Of a DNA stretch of 64,000 nt, positions 19,767-33,104 are shown one piece after another. Made by a program: the position numbers and the translations under genes. Origin of the DNA: Vitrella brassicaformis (taxonomy: Eukaryota; Sar; Vitrellaceae); NCBI GenBank assembly GCA_001179505.1, contig CDMY01000305.1, positions 244,787 to 308,786 of the forward strand, written 5' to 3'. Numbering within the stretch: position 1 is the first letter of the stretch; each line of letters starts with the position of its first letter. The notes under the pieces were generated by a model that saw nothing but the letters and a program-made list of their open reading frames with translations, did no database searches and was not told the origin of the DNA.

Positions 19767-22383
19767 TCACTGCTTCTTGGTCATCTCGATAGTGAATGTG
19801 CGTGAGTTGTCCCCCTCTGTCCCATTGCCATCTGGGATGGGCAGACGCACACCGTAGTACTGCATGCACCGCCGTACACACTGCAGCAGCGCCCTGTCTG
19901 CCTCGCCCCCTGCCGGCGGAAGCCGCACGCACAGATTCACCTCGTCGGGCATCAGCAACAGAGTCAGATCGAACAGCGACTTCAGGCTCGCTGCCATCAT
20001 GACGTTCCGCCGCTCGAAGGTCAGCTTCTTGACGGGCGGGGCGAGCGGCGGGGCCAGCACCAGAGGGGGCAGCTCCACGGGCAGAAGCTGACCGGAGATC
20101 TCCACACGCTGCAGCGGGGCCGTCCGATCCTAAAGCGCCAGATTACACACAGGTACGGACACACACGATGTCTGTAAGCTGAGTGGCTGGCTGACTGACC
20201 CTGAGGTATCGCAGACACTCTGGTGTGGCGGATGGGGCCATGTGAAAGAGATGCAGGCGATCTAGTGAGGCCAATGACGTCACGATGCGGCTCAGGGGGT
20301 GGGGCGGGGCGGCAATGACGCTGGGGCCGAGTATCGTCATGCCGACGCCGGCGAGGGTGAGCTTCTTAACGTTTGGGTAGCGCCCCGGCTGTGTGAGGAA
20401 GTCAGGGATGCTGCTGAAGTTGTCGTCGTGCAGGTGGAGCACCCCAATCGGATGGCGGTTGAAGGTCACTGCAAAGCTCACAGCGCCGCTACATGGGGGC
20501 AGGAAGCTCCACCTCTGACACATACATCGAACAACACACACACACACAGCGGAATGGATGCATGGCTGGCGGCACACATGAATGGCTCAGTCGTGCTGGC
20601 TGGTAGGTAGACTACCTGAGGCAGCGGGACGCCCCCATAGGCGATCATCACTGACAGACAGACAACAGACAGACAGACAGACACACAGACAGAAGGACAG
20701 AAGGACACGCACTCCTTCATGCTTGTCGGCATTCTGCTTCTTCATACCAGTTTTGGATTCGGCGGCAAATCCCTCAGCCATCCTCCGGACGATCGGATGG
20801 AGAGGCGGCGGGTCTACGGCGCTGTTCTGGGGCTCAACGCAGTCCAATGTGAAGCTGCAACGGACACAGATACATCGCCCCGAAGAATGAATGCTCTGCA
20901 ATGCTCTGCGCTGCACGTACCAGTTGTCGAAGCTGTACGCCATCTCACATCCAATTGCCTCCAGCTGCTCAATGAACCCGACAGCTGCATATGGACACAC
21001 ACACACACACACACGCAACACACACACACAGACACAGACACAGACACAGAGGAAGAGAGAGTGAGAGAAGGGGGACTCGTGTCGGTTGGTTCGTCTCCTC
21101 TCCTCACCGCTCAGCCCGTGTGGCCCGGCGGTGCTCGTCAGCAGGCCAGGCATCCGCTCGTTGACAGACAAGTCATACGACAGGGTCAGCTTTTTCTTCC
21201 TCCTATCGTTCCTGCGGCCCCACAGCTGCCGCAGCACCAAAATGAAGGGATGCAGCGCATCGAAGGGTGCGTCGGGGTGCGACAGGTTGCCTTGAATGCG
21301 GATCCAGTCGAGCATGGTCAGGTGCGTCATGCTCACAAGGAGCGGGAAGGAATGCGGCAGCCGCCGGGGGTCTGCCGACACACAGACAGACAGACAGACC
21401 GACCGACAGGAAGTGACGAAGGGTACTGGTGTGTATTCTGTGTGGATGGGTGGAGCCTAACATGGCGTGAAAGGGTAGATGTTGAGCCGCTGCAGCTTCT
21501 TGGATGTGTTGAGGAAGTGCGCCAGCGGCTGGTCGATGAACGACTCGGTAAAGCGGTCGAGCGCGTAGCTGTCCCCCTTGCCGTCTGAGCCGTAGTACAT
21601 GTCGCCCTCCAACTCAATCAACTGGGGCCTGCACACAAACACCCACACACACACACACCCTCAGAACTGCATCCCCCTTTTCTGTCAGAGCTGCATTGCA
21701 TACCACTCGAACCCCTCGGTGACCATGCGCACGAAGTACCGCAGGCTGTCCACACGCAGCTTCTTGATGTGGGGAAACACAATGCGGTCAGCAGGGGGCG
21801 TCACAGCAGGCGGGCTGCCGATCTCCTGCCCCTCAGCGGGGAACTTCTCGCTCTCCATGCCGTCGAATCGAGTGATGACCAGCTTCTGCAGGACGGCGGG
21901 CGACCGGCGGATGGCGGCGATGACCATCTCATTGACGGGCCACTCGTTGGGATCCATTTTGACCACGATGCTCTGGTGGTGCGTGCGCTCCAGCCGACTT
22001 CGGACGTGGGGGGGCAGGTCCCAGAAGATGTGCTTGTCGATGTAGAGATGGCTGTAGAGGGATGACGCTCCGCCGGCCCGCTGATGGTGCGGCTTCATGA
22101 TGTCGGTAGACGGCTCGCCGGTGACGCACGTGCAGAAGTGTCGGGACACCTCTGAGAGCTGCTTGGTGCCGTCAGTGGTCGTGAAGAAGGAGCCGGCGTA
22201 GGACAACACCTCGTTGGGCATAGAGCGGAAGCCAGTGAACGGCACCTGCGTGGAGGAATGGACGGACGTGACAATGACAGGCATGACAGTGACGACAGAT
22301 CTGTCCGTCTGCTTTTCTGTGTGTCTGCTTACCATCTCGTCCGTCGAGGCAGCAGGCGATTCCTGATCTGGCGATGGATCCAT
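19767..22383 (-). CDS. F-box-like / leucine-rich repeat-like protein
   Basis: Multi-exon minus-strand gene. Exon 1 (22383-22333) encodes MDPSPDQESPAASTDEM. Exon 2 (22245-21704) opens with an F-box-like segment (FRSMPNEVLSYAGSFF...LSEVSRHFCTCV). Later exons contain irregular leucine-rich units separated by FPHIKKLRVDSL, TSKKLQRLNIYPF, YPNVKKLTLAGVGM and SLASLDRLHLFHM, a pattern seen in F-box/LRR substrate receptors of SCF ubiquitin ligases. The last exon ends GVRLPIPDGNG...IEMTKKQ at 19767. The final exon has a decayed copy at ~35.72-35.80 kb. Middle exon borders (20.6-21.4 kb) are approximate because of (CA)n introns. The minus-strand gene at 57.7-60.6 kb has a similar overall style. Confidence 0.65.
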
Positions 22384-22455
22384 TGTGGGGAGAACAAGTG
22401 ATGACTGTGTTCTCAGCAACACTTCGAAGAAAACTATTTCGCCGATTTCGGATTT

Positions 22456-22477
22456 GCGAGCCCACGAGTGCGAGCTT
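22456..22477. promoter_or_regulatory. Tandem GCGAGC / GCGAGCTT element between divergent genes
   Basis: GCGAGC at 22456-22461 and GCGAGCTT at 22470-22477 stand in the same orientation, 14 nt apart start to start. They lie 73-94 nt upstream of the minus-strand ATG (22383) and about 260 nt upstream of the plus-strand ATG (22737). A promoter role is inferred from recurrence only. Confidence 0.35.
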
Positions 22478-22736
22478 GGCTCAAGAATTGAGTCATGTGT
22501 GTGTGTGTGTGCGTTTTCAAAAACAGCACTGTAGGCCGTAGATTCAATTTCGTCGCGCCCGCAGCTGACGTTCTCGCCATCCTCTGCGGGGGCATCGACA
22601 GCTGACATCAACACTGTGACAGTTGTTGCTGAGAGCGAAGCAGCCGCATCGCATCTGGGCGAGCAGCACCGCGGCACCAGCCCCTCTGATCTTCTGATCT
22701 TCTGGCTCATCGATCAGATTCTCCCTTTGTCTGACG

Positions 22737-25700
22737 ATGGACCGTGCCATGGCAGGGAAGCGGCACGAGCCAGATGATCCAGATCCCGCATCGTCACTGC
22801 TTGATTGGATATTCGATGACGACGATGACGCGCAAGCACAGCCTGCGGCGAAAAGGGCCAGGACGGGCGAAGGTGAGGGTGAGGGTGAGGGTGTCGGCGG
22901 TAGCAACAATGGGGCGGAGAGCGATGGGAGTGTGACTGAGAGGGGTGACAATGACAACAATGGTGACGGTGACAACTGGTGGATGCTGGATGACGACCCG
23001 CTACAGCAGAATAGGTGAGGGGGGCGGGAGGGAAATTGCAGCATCTCTTTGATGTGGTGTGCATGTGTGTGTGTGTGTGTGTGTGTTGGTTTCTTCAGCG
23101 AGGGGGATGAGGTCGCTGGAGATGTTAACGGCATGGACGCAGAGGGCCAGGACCTAGCCACACGTACTGTACACCCAAGCCAATCACCACACATCACATC
23201 ACACGACAGACCTGCACTGCACTGATTGCCAAGTGACTTCTGATATCTTCCCTTCCCTCCGCATATATCAGCCCCCGACCCCCTGGCAGCCCTTCCTAAT
23301 GACTGGAGCTCGGCCGTCGGCAACCCACTTCGCCCATTCCAGCTGCAGCAGGAGGAACTCGCCACACAGCGGGCAAAGCACCAGGCGGACAGGGCGAAGC
23401 GCAAGCAGCACATGGCTGCGGTAAGTAAGGATGGCCGTAGGAGAGAGGGGATCTACAGGTGACGCTCCTGAGTGAGGCCGTCTATGTGTGTGTTGTGTGG
23501 TGCAGGTGGGCAGGTCTGCTGCTGCGGCGATAGAGATCGAGGACTCTGACTGCGAAGGGCAGGACAGTGATGGGGCTAACAAGGGGCAGGTGAGCGATTG
23601 CTTGCACTGCACCGGTGGGTGCGCGTCATGGGTATGTCCGTCTGTGTGTGTGTGTGCAGGCGATAGCAGCGGCAGATGCCGATAGTGAGCTGATGAGAAT
23701 GGTGTCGTCGTCGACACTCGTCGCGTTCGGCAACCCGCACCCTGCGGTTCTTGCAGAGGTGACACCACACACACACACATGGACAGAAGGAAGGAGAGAG
23801 AAAGAGATGAACGTCATGCGACGAGTGTTTGTTGTCGATGCCAGTCAGCGACGCTGAATGCGGTCAAGCTGCCCCCCCTCCACCCAAGCCAAGAGATCTT
23901 CATACCAAAGTACGCAGTACCCCCACACACCATACGCGCGTCTGTGCGTATGTCTTGTGTCTTGTGTCTTGTGTCTTGTGTCTTGCGTCTTGCGTGTGTG
24001 TCCATTAGGTGGGTGATAGACCACGGCCTGCTGTCTAGCACTCAGCTGGAGTCGTTCATATGCGCATGCCGCCGATCGGACAAAGTACTTACTTCTGCAC
24101 GCACCCTCCCCCCGCCCCTCTCTCCATACTCTCTCTGTGTGCAGTTGCTGCCGTCTGGCATGCGGGCTGCGTATGTGTTGGGTGACGGCACCGGCAGCGG
24201 CAAAGGGCGCGGACTCGCCGCATTCCTCGGACACGTCAACAACAAATCGGTACGCAGCTGCATGCGGTTTCTCTGTCCATGGGCATCTGTCGGGGTGTGT
24301 GTGTGTGTGTGTGTAGGGGCTGAGGCACAACAAGCGTCACGTGTGGTTCAGCATCAGCCCGGACCTCAAGATGGACGCAGAACGGGACATCAGTATGTGT
24401 GTACCAATGGCACAAAACACCACACACACAAACACACGTGATCCGCTCTTTGCTGCTTGTTATCCATCCATGTCTGTCTGCAGAGGATCTGCGCATCGGC
24501 CTGAAGATGGCCACAATGACGGGTGGGTGGACGCATTGACACGACAGACACGCACCCCAACACAGATGCACCATCAGTGTGTGTCGTGTCCTCAGGCATG
24601 CGCTTCGAGTCGATGCGTCGCGGCACCAACAGGAGCCTCCTGCAGGACCAGCTCGGCAGCAGTACGGCCGCACACACACACACACACACACACTCGTGCA
24701 ACAAGCCGTGCACCTCTCCGTGTGTGTGTGTGTGTGTGGGTGGTCAGGTGATGGTGTGCTCTTCTCGACCTACGCGATGCTGGTGGGCTACGACAGCAGA
24801 AGCGCTAAGAAGCCCAAAGAGGAGCTCAGAATCGACATTCTCAACGGACACACAGCCACACTAAAAGACCCAGAGTAAACACACACACACACACACACAC
24901 AAAACACACATAAGCAGAGAGAGAGGACGCCTTTGTGAACCCCCCTCTGTGTGTGTATGTGTGTGTGCAGGTTGACGCGCGTCGGCATGATATACGAGTG
25001 GCTGGGCGGTGCTGACGCCGAGGGCGCCATCATCTTCGACGAATCCCACAAGGCCAAAGACATCGTACGCACTAAACGCACCCCCCGCACGTGTGCATCT
25101 GTCTGTGTGCATGTGTGTGTGCAGGCGCCGTACTTGCGCAAGAGTGGTGCCGGCAGTGAGCACGACCGCGGCAGGAGGGAGCGGCCCCCTGCCAGCTCCA
25201 TGACGTCTGTCGTCGCATGCAAGCTGCAGGCAAGACAGACAGACAGACAGACGGGCAGATGGGCGGATACCCCACACACCAGTGTGCCCATCCATGTGTG
25301 TGTCCATCCATCCATGTGTGTGTGTGTGTGTCTGTAGGAGATGTGTGCGAAGGCTCATGTGATCTACGCGTCAGCCACGGCGGCGAGCGAGCTGATGAAC
25401 CTCGGCTACATGCTCAGACTCGGACTCTGGGGTGGGTGGGCGAGAGAGATGGAGAGAGATGGAGAGAAAGAATTCGCGGCACCCTGCCTGCCTGCATGGG
25501 TGTGGGTGCGAGCCATTTAGGTCCTGGCACACCGTACGAGAGCCTAGCGATGCTGCACAAGAGCATCAGCCACAATGCTGTCTCAGGCATGGTGCGTGGG
25601 GTGGGTGGGTGGCACCGGCAACCACACACACGCACACACGCCAATCGCAATCCCACCATGGCCTTCCGATGGTGTTAGTTGTGCGTGTGGTTCTGTGTGT

Positions 25701-25873
25701 GCAGGAGTGTCTGACGATCAACATGAAGTGTCAGGGTATGCTGTCGTCACGCACAATCTCCTACAAAGGATGCTCCTTCGATGTGCTCAAGGTCAGCCAA
25801 ACACACAAAGACACAGACACACACACACACACACACATACACACACACACGAGAGAGAGAGAGAGAGAGAGGG

Positions 25874-25904
<31 letters not shown>

Positions 25905-28090
25905 AGTCTAGGTGCCGCACGACGGCGAGTTCACGCGGCTGTACGCCCGCTGCTGCAGCTTCTGGCAGGAGATGTAGTAAGCCGACCCACACCACAAAGT
26001 GGTTTCGATTGAGCATGTGCGTACTCGTCTGTCTGTGTGGATGTCAGTTTCCTGATGTGCATGGTGACGGATAGCGACTCGCCTGTCCACTGGCACGATG
26101 GCAAGGACAGGGACAGACGGTAACCCCCCCCNNNNNNNNNNNNNNNNNNNNNNNNNNNNNNNNNNNNNNNNNNNNNNNNNNNNNNNNNNNNNNNNNNNNN
26201 NNNNNNNNNNNNNNNNNNNNNNNNNNNNNNNNNNNNNNNNNNNNNNNNNNNNNNNNNNNNNNNNNNNNNNNNNNNNNNNNNNNNNNNNNNNNNNNNNNNN
26301 NNNNNNNNNNNNNNNNNNNNNNNNNNNNNNNNNNNNNNNNNNNNNNNNNNNNNNNNNNNNNNNNNNNNNNNNNNNNNNNNNNNNNNNNNNNNNNNNNNNN
26401 NNNNNNNNNNNNNNNNNNNNNNNNNNNNNNNCGGTAACCCCCCCCCCCCCCCCCCCACACACACAAATGGTGACTCCCCATCTCTCTTTGTGTCTGTCGG
26501 CTGTGTGCGTCTGGTGTGGTGCAGTGAGGAGTGCGCCTCTGGCAAGTACGACAGCCCAGAGAGCCGGGAGGACTGGTGGGTGCCTACACACAGACACAGA
26601 CACACAGACGCTCATCCACACCAACCCACTCCACACATGTCTGTGTCTCTCTCTTTCCTTCTGTGTCTCGCCGATCACTCAGCATTGCCACCAAGGCGTT
26701 CTGGTATGCACACACACACACCACACACACATACACACGCGCAGACACACACGCACATCTCTCTCCCTGTGTGTGTGTGTTTGTGTGTGTGGTGTGCACA
26801 GGGCGGCCGTCCAGCGGTTCTTCAAGGTGCTGCAGGTGACGGCCAAGGTGTCGACTGTGGTGCGGCGTGCGAAGCGCGACGTGGCTGAGGGCAAGAGTGT
26901 GGTGATATCGATGTGGTCCACGGGCGAGAGCAGACAGACCGAAGTCGCGGTCAAGGCCATCAAGGATGCCATGTAATGAAACCATACACACACACACGCA
27001 CACATAGAGACAGAGGCATAGACACATGTGTCTGTCTGTTTCGGCAGGAAGGAGGATGTCGTTGAGTGTTTGGACGACGTGGAGATGTCTGACGGGAGGC
27101 TGTTGAGTGGATTGGCGCTTCTTCCCATACACACACTGGACAAGGTAGGCAGGCTCCTACAGAGCGGCATCTCTCTCTCTCTCTCTGTATCCATGTGTGT
27201 GCACTGCAGTGGGTGAAGACCCAGAGGCTGGACCATGACGGCAACCTCGTCGAAATCGACGAGTTCAAAAACCGCAAAGAATACATCAGTAAGCGAAGCG
27301 AAGCCAAGCGGAGAGAAGCGGCGATCCACACACACAGACACAGACAGACAGGCACCACCCACCACGGAACGACCTGTCCCCTCCCTGTGTGTCCCATCTA
27401 TCAGAAAAGCTGATCCTCGAGGCACAGCTCCCCTCCAATCCTCTAGACCAAGTCATCGAAGAGTCAGTGCCCCCTCTCCCCCATCGCACACCATGTCCAT
27501 CTGACGCCTCTATGTTTCTGCATCATCAGGTTCGGTGGCCCCGAGCACGTGGCCGAGCTCACCGGCCGCCGCAAGAGGTGGGAGAAGCACCCCGTCAGCG
27601 GGGGACACAAGAAGCGCTACGTCGACCGAGGGACATATCGGCTGCTCTCGGACGAGGCCAAAGCCAGGGCCAGCGCCAGGACCAGTAGACGAGAACCAGA
27701 CGGGGAGAGGGATGGCAGCAGCAGCACGGCCAGTGTGGCCATGTCGATGAACAACAAGGAGAGGCGCCATTTCCAGGAGGGCGACAAACACGTCGCCGTC
27801 ATCACCGAGGCAGCCAGCGCAGGTGCGTCTCTGTGGGAGGGGAGGGTGGGGTGGCGGGCAGATGTCTGTGGTATGTGTTGTCGTGTCCCTTTCTCCGCCT
27901 CTCACGTCTGTATGCGTCAAGGAATATCGCTGCACTGTGACAAGTCTCTCGCGCGCCTCAACTCTCGTCCCAGGGTCATGTACACTCTTGAGCTGCCGTG
28001 GTCCGCCGACAAGGTAGGTAGGTATCTAACCACACCACACCACACGACACCACACAGGGCGGGGAAAGGGAAGGAGAGAGGCCATTACAC

Positions 28091-28122
<32 letters not shown>

Positions 28123-31100
28123 TATATGCTATGCAGGCTGTTCAGCAGTTCGGGCGCATTCACCGCTCGAACCAGCTGCACTGCCCCCGGTTCAACCTCG
28201 TCGTGACGGACATGGGCAGCGAGCTGCGCTTCACCTCCACAGTCGCGCGGCGCATGAAGATGCTCGGTCAACCAGCGAAGGAGGAGAACGAACACCGAAC
28301 CACTGCACCCATGGCACACTGCGCGTGTGTGTCATCTGACTGTCTGTCTGCAACCAGGTGCGCTGACCCATGGAGATCGGCGTGCGACTATGGGGGAGGC
28401 CGAGATGGCCACTCTGCAGGACTGCGACGCACAGGTGCGTCGCAGTGGGGGAGGGATCTCTCTCTGCTCGCGGCTATGTGTGTGTGTGTGTGTGTGTGTA
28501 GCGCAAGGAGGGCAAGGAAGCGCTGGCGCAGCTGTACAATCTCATCACACGGGCCAAAGATGAGGTCAGTGAGTGTGAGTGGCTGCGGGTGGGGGGATGT
28601 TCCTCGCACACACGCCCACCGACTTGCATCATCCTGCGGTTCGGTTCTCTTTGTGTTGTGTCTATGTGTGTGTGTGTGTGGCAGAGTGAGTCGTTTGCCG
28701 AGCAGATGGACCTATCATTCGTAATTAGGCCACCGACCGACCGACCCACTCACTACTCACCCACCCAACAGCCATGAAACACACGCCCACCCATTCACTC
28801 ATTCATCAGGTGCGTGAGGGACAGCGTGATGATATCGATGACAATGCATCCGACTCCGGACAGTCCGACAAAGGACAGCACCAGCAGCACCAGCAGCACC
28901 AGCAGCGGCAGCAGGGGGGTGGGGGTGAGGGTGAAGGTGCAGAGGGCGACATGATGGAGAACGACCAGGCAGACGACGACGACCACACCACACCCACCTA
29001 CCTCAAGTCACCCCCCCACACACCCCCACCCCACACACACACGCAGATGGATGGATGGATGTGTGTATGTGTGTGTGCAGGCATTTCGATTCGTTCAAGG
29101 AGTTCGCGACCGAGTCGCACAAGGAGATGACCCTCCTCGGCATCAAAATGTGCACGGAGGTACCACACACACACACACACAGACGCCTCTGCAGTGGTGG
29201 CTGCTGTGTGTGGATGTCACGGCAGAGAGACGAGCATGGCAACAGGCTCAAGTCGACGGACATCAGGACGTAGGCAACACGGACACACACAAGTACACGA
29301 CATGTAGATGTGCACGGCAGCGATGGATGCACTTGTGTGTCTGTCTGTATGTGTCTGTCTTTCAGGTTCCTGAATCGTCTGCTGATGATGCAGCCACACA
29401 TCCAGAACAGCCTCCACGAGTGGCTCATGTGTAGGCGCCACCCAACAGACTCATCCGTGTGTGAGTGCTGTGAATCAATCGTCAGTTCTGATCGCCGAGC
29501 AGGAGAGCATCGGCAAGAGCAGCGACAAGGACGCCATCACCGACCTCAACCGCACTTTCAGGGGCGCCGCACACGGCAGCCAAACCGTCACCTTCACGCG
29601 CCACGAAGTCATCGCCACGGACCCACACACAAATGCACAGACGGTAGGCACACACAAGCCAGCCACACACACGGGGAGAGAGAGATACCGCGGACGACGG
29701 CACTCACAAATGTCTTTGTGTGTGTGTGCGTGTGTGTGTGTGTGTGTGTGAGCAGCTGTATACCAAGGTGGTGGTTGACAGGGGGCTGCCGTGGGCGTCT
29801 GCCAGGGATCTCTATGCGGGCACACGCAAGAGCAAAGATCGGTTTGGCAGGAGGAGGGACCCACACAAGAAAGACAGACCAGAGGTACATTGAACAGCCA
29901 GCCTCTCACCCCTGTCAACTCCCGACACACACACATGTGTCTGTTGTCTGTTGCTTACGGTCCAGGGCTTCTACTGGTGGTCACCACAAGGGTCCAATCG
30001 CGCGCTGCCCATCCTGGTCATTCAGAAGCGCGAGACCATCGCAGCGGTATGCATGTTTGTTTACACCACTCCCTCACACACACAAACACGTAGGAAGGCA
30101 CCACGTGGTGTGCTGTGCTGTGTGTGGTTTTGGGTGCAGGAGAGGCGCTTTGTGGTGTACCGGCCGAGTGTGGGTGCGAGTGCGGAGCTGGGCAAACACA
30201 AGCTCGTGACGCTCAAGGCGCTGCAGGAGCTCACTGACGCCAATACGCTACAGGTACCCACACAAACACAGACACAGAGCACACAGCTCGCACAGAGGCA
30301 TACGCATGTTGTCGTGTGTGTGTGTGTGTGCCAGAAAGTAGCTGTGACCAAGGTTGGTGGTGTCGATGACCTCAGCCGCATTGAACAACCGTATGCAGGC
30401 AGTGCACATCATTCCAGCCAGCACAACAAGGAAGCGACGTGTGTGTGTGTGTGTGTGTCTGTCCTCCCTCGGTGATGCATCAACCAGGTGGACTGAGTGG
30501 TATGACCGGACCAAGCACTTCTGCCACCACATGTGAGTGTGAGCCTGAGTGACCAAGCTGATCCATCCATCCATATCCATCACCGCGGACGACGTGTGTG
30601 TACCATGATACATCCTCTGTGTGTGGCATGTTTTGATGGATATGGATGCAGCCAGTACAGCAGCACCGTCCCCCAAGACAAGCTCAACGCCAAGGGACAG
30701 CACGTCCTGGGGTCAGCCAACCAAACAACCACACACACACCCTTAACCCACCCCACTGATCCATCCACCTCTGCGTGTCAGTGACGGCAGTGTGTGTCGG
30801 TCCGGCATGCGCAAGATGGAGGCCCACATCATCAGCGGCAATGTCCTCCACTCGTTCGGGTTCCTCGACAGACACTTCAAGGCCGACAAGAAACAAACCA
30901 ACGACACCAAGGTTGGTACCCCACACACACCATCCACCACCAAGCCACTGCACACTGTCGTCCTTCCCTGGTTGTCTTGTCGTCAGGGTGGTCGCAATGC
31001 GGCAGTGGATGACGAGCAGCAAGAGGAGGGCGATGGCGGCGAGGTGACGTTCTTCAAGACCAAGGGCAGCAGCAGCAGCAAGGCCAATAGCGACGGTCGG

Positions 31101-32476
31101 TGAGGAGAGGAGGCGCTTTGCTCCCCCATCCCTCATGTCTGTATGTCTGTTGGGTGTTGCTGTCTGCGTGCAGGTCAGCTGCAGATCTCACGAGCCACCG
31201 CAAGTGCCGGGAGACATGCAGGTGAGCCCTGACGGACACACAATGGCAGAAATCTGTCTGTGTGTCTATGTGTGTGTTAAGGCAAGTCGATAGTGGGCGT
31301 GGAGGTGGAGCCATGCCAGGTGGACGATGTCGTCACGATGGTCGGCATCATCGAGAACCACGGGATATTCACAGCACACGACCCAGCCACCACAAAGGAT
31401 GATGATGCAGATGGTACACACACACACACACACACCTCTTCTCTCGTGCCCATGTCTGTCTGTCTGTCTGTGTGTGTAGATGTGGAGAAGATGGCCGAGT
31501 ACGCCGAGAGAATGTTGGCTGTGCTTGCGAGCGCCAAGGACCATCCCCGTCGCCAGCTCACATCCATCGTCAAGGCAAGCCGCCAACCACACCACACCAC
31601 CATTGATACGTGTCTGTGCATGTGTGTGTGTGTGTGTGTGTATGCAAGTCATCAGCTACTCCATCGACATCGGCCTCCTCCTCCCTCCCACAGCCACCTC
31701 TCTCCTCCGCGCACACAAGGCCCTCCGCGCCCTCCTCGCCCACCAGATCATCGCCATCGATGAGACCAGCGGCACCACCGTCCACAAACCTTCTGCAGAC
31801 GTGCGCCGCCTCTTCCAGACGGGCAATAGTGATGGGGCTGACGGCGGTGGTGGCGGGGTGAGGATGCCCCCCAAAGACCTCAGGGCCACTGGTAGGTAAG
31901 GAGGGGTGGGATCCGGCGGGCTGAGGGGGGCAGAGTAAACACATGCTGTGGGTGCACTGGTTGGCGGTGTGTCAGTGCTGTTTGCTGACATGCAGTTGTG
32001 AGACTGGCCCGAGCGCTTGTCCAGCACCTGAAGGCGCCCGCGTGTCGGGGGAAGATCGACAACCACAATGTGTGCATGTACCGGAATATGACCAGCAACG
32101 AGGAGGTGATGCACACACACACACACCGGGGGGACCCACCTGTCTGTCTGTCGTCGTGTGTGGGTTTGCTGAATGAATGAACTAACGCAGATTTGTCACC
32201 TCCTGCACGGTGAGAGCTTCGTCCCCCCGCTGCATGGGTGCCTCGCCACCATCCAATACGTCGTGGAGGGTATCGTACGCACCGCATCATGCCCACAGAA
32301 CCACGTCAAATGCACGGATGTCTTTATCTATGTCTCCTCCATCTCTGTGGCGTGTAGGTCTGGAGTTTCACGACATCATCCTTGCCCCAGACGAGACGGA
32401 GGGCACTATCCTGCTGAAGCCCCATGTCAATGTGATGCCGCCATTCGGCAGAATATGGGGGGAGCCGAACGTGTAG
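22737..32476 (+). CDS. SBNO: Strawberry notch-like SNF2/DExH-type helicase
   Basis: A gene of 30 or more short exons spans almost 10 kb. The first exon is acidic and contains a basic patch (AAKRARTGEG), consistent with a nuclear protein. Helicase landmarks follow the strawberry notch order: LGDGTGSGKGR (Walker A), NKRHVWFSISPDLKMDAERD, GDGVLFSTYAML, the Walker B motif IIFDESHKAKD, VIYASAT with LGYMLRLGLWG, INMKCQGMLSSRTISYKG, FGGPEHVAELTGR, HVAVITEAASAG, and ELPWSADK...VQQFGRIHRSNQ with MLGALTHGDRRA. Family members act in chromatin and transcription control in animals. The 300-N gap at 26132 lies in an intron or removes part of one exon. Exons after ~31.2 kb look lineage-specific and could belong to a separate gene. 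The stop is at 32474-32476. Confidence 0.9.
25796..25913 (+). repeat. (CA)n - (GA)n - (TG)n intron of the strawberry-notch gene
   Basis: The clearest example of the local intron design. After the donor comes a long (CA)n tract, then (GA)n, then a long (TG)n tract just before TCTAG. The CA and TG arms are complementary and could pair over ~25 nt. Confidence 0.7.
26132..26431. other. Assembly gap (300 N) flanked by the same sequence
   Basis: Exactly 300 N. Left of it reads CGGTAACCCCCCCC and right of it CGGTAACCCCC with a longer C run. The same sequence on both sides suggests a nominal gap placed at a poly-C run. Translations that span it are artefacts. Confidence 0.95.
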
Positions 32477-33104
32477 ATTGCTCACTGGATGCAGAGAGGG
32501 GCCTAAGGCGTCATGCTCCCGTTTTTGACCTTTATGGGTATGTGGGCGTCCATGCGTGTGTGTTTATATATGGGATCGTGTGTGCGCGCACTTTTGTTCT
32601 TCTGTCTGCCTGTCTGTCTGTCTGTCTGTCTGTCTGTGTGGCCTATATGTCGATCTACACTCACTGCAGGTGTCTGTCATCTCGAAAGAGCCGAGTGTGT
32701 GTGACAGTGTGTCTGTGTGTGTGTGCATCAGCCAGCCGGCATGTATGTGTGTATCCCTCCGTGTGCATATATAGATAGCTCCTGACGCATGGCATGGGTG
32801 GACGATCGATTCATGTGGGTCAGTCAGTCAGTCAGTGAGTGCTCGACTTGGCTGACATGTGATTCACACGCAGCGCTGTGTCGATCAACAATCAATCCTA
32901 CGTCGTATGTATGTAATATATGTGTATATAGAAGGTCGACGTCGATCACAGACACACACATAGGTACACGCACACTACCCATGTACCAAGAAGGACAAAC
33001 AGCTGCAGCAACCCTTACACACAAAGGCGTATGTCGCATTCTTTGCCAGAGACCCCTGTTCGGTACTCTTTGAGTATATTCTGATGGACTCGCCTTGGTG
33101 TGCT
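32477..33104. other. Intergenic, microsatellites
   Basis: About 630 bp between convergent genes. It contains (CTGT)n at 32602-32638, (GTCA)n near 32820 and (TG)n tracts. No gene is supported. Confidence 0.55.

Noticed and set aside
26044-26678. ORFs that read across the 300-N gap
   Set aside because: They exist only because N is read as any residue.
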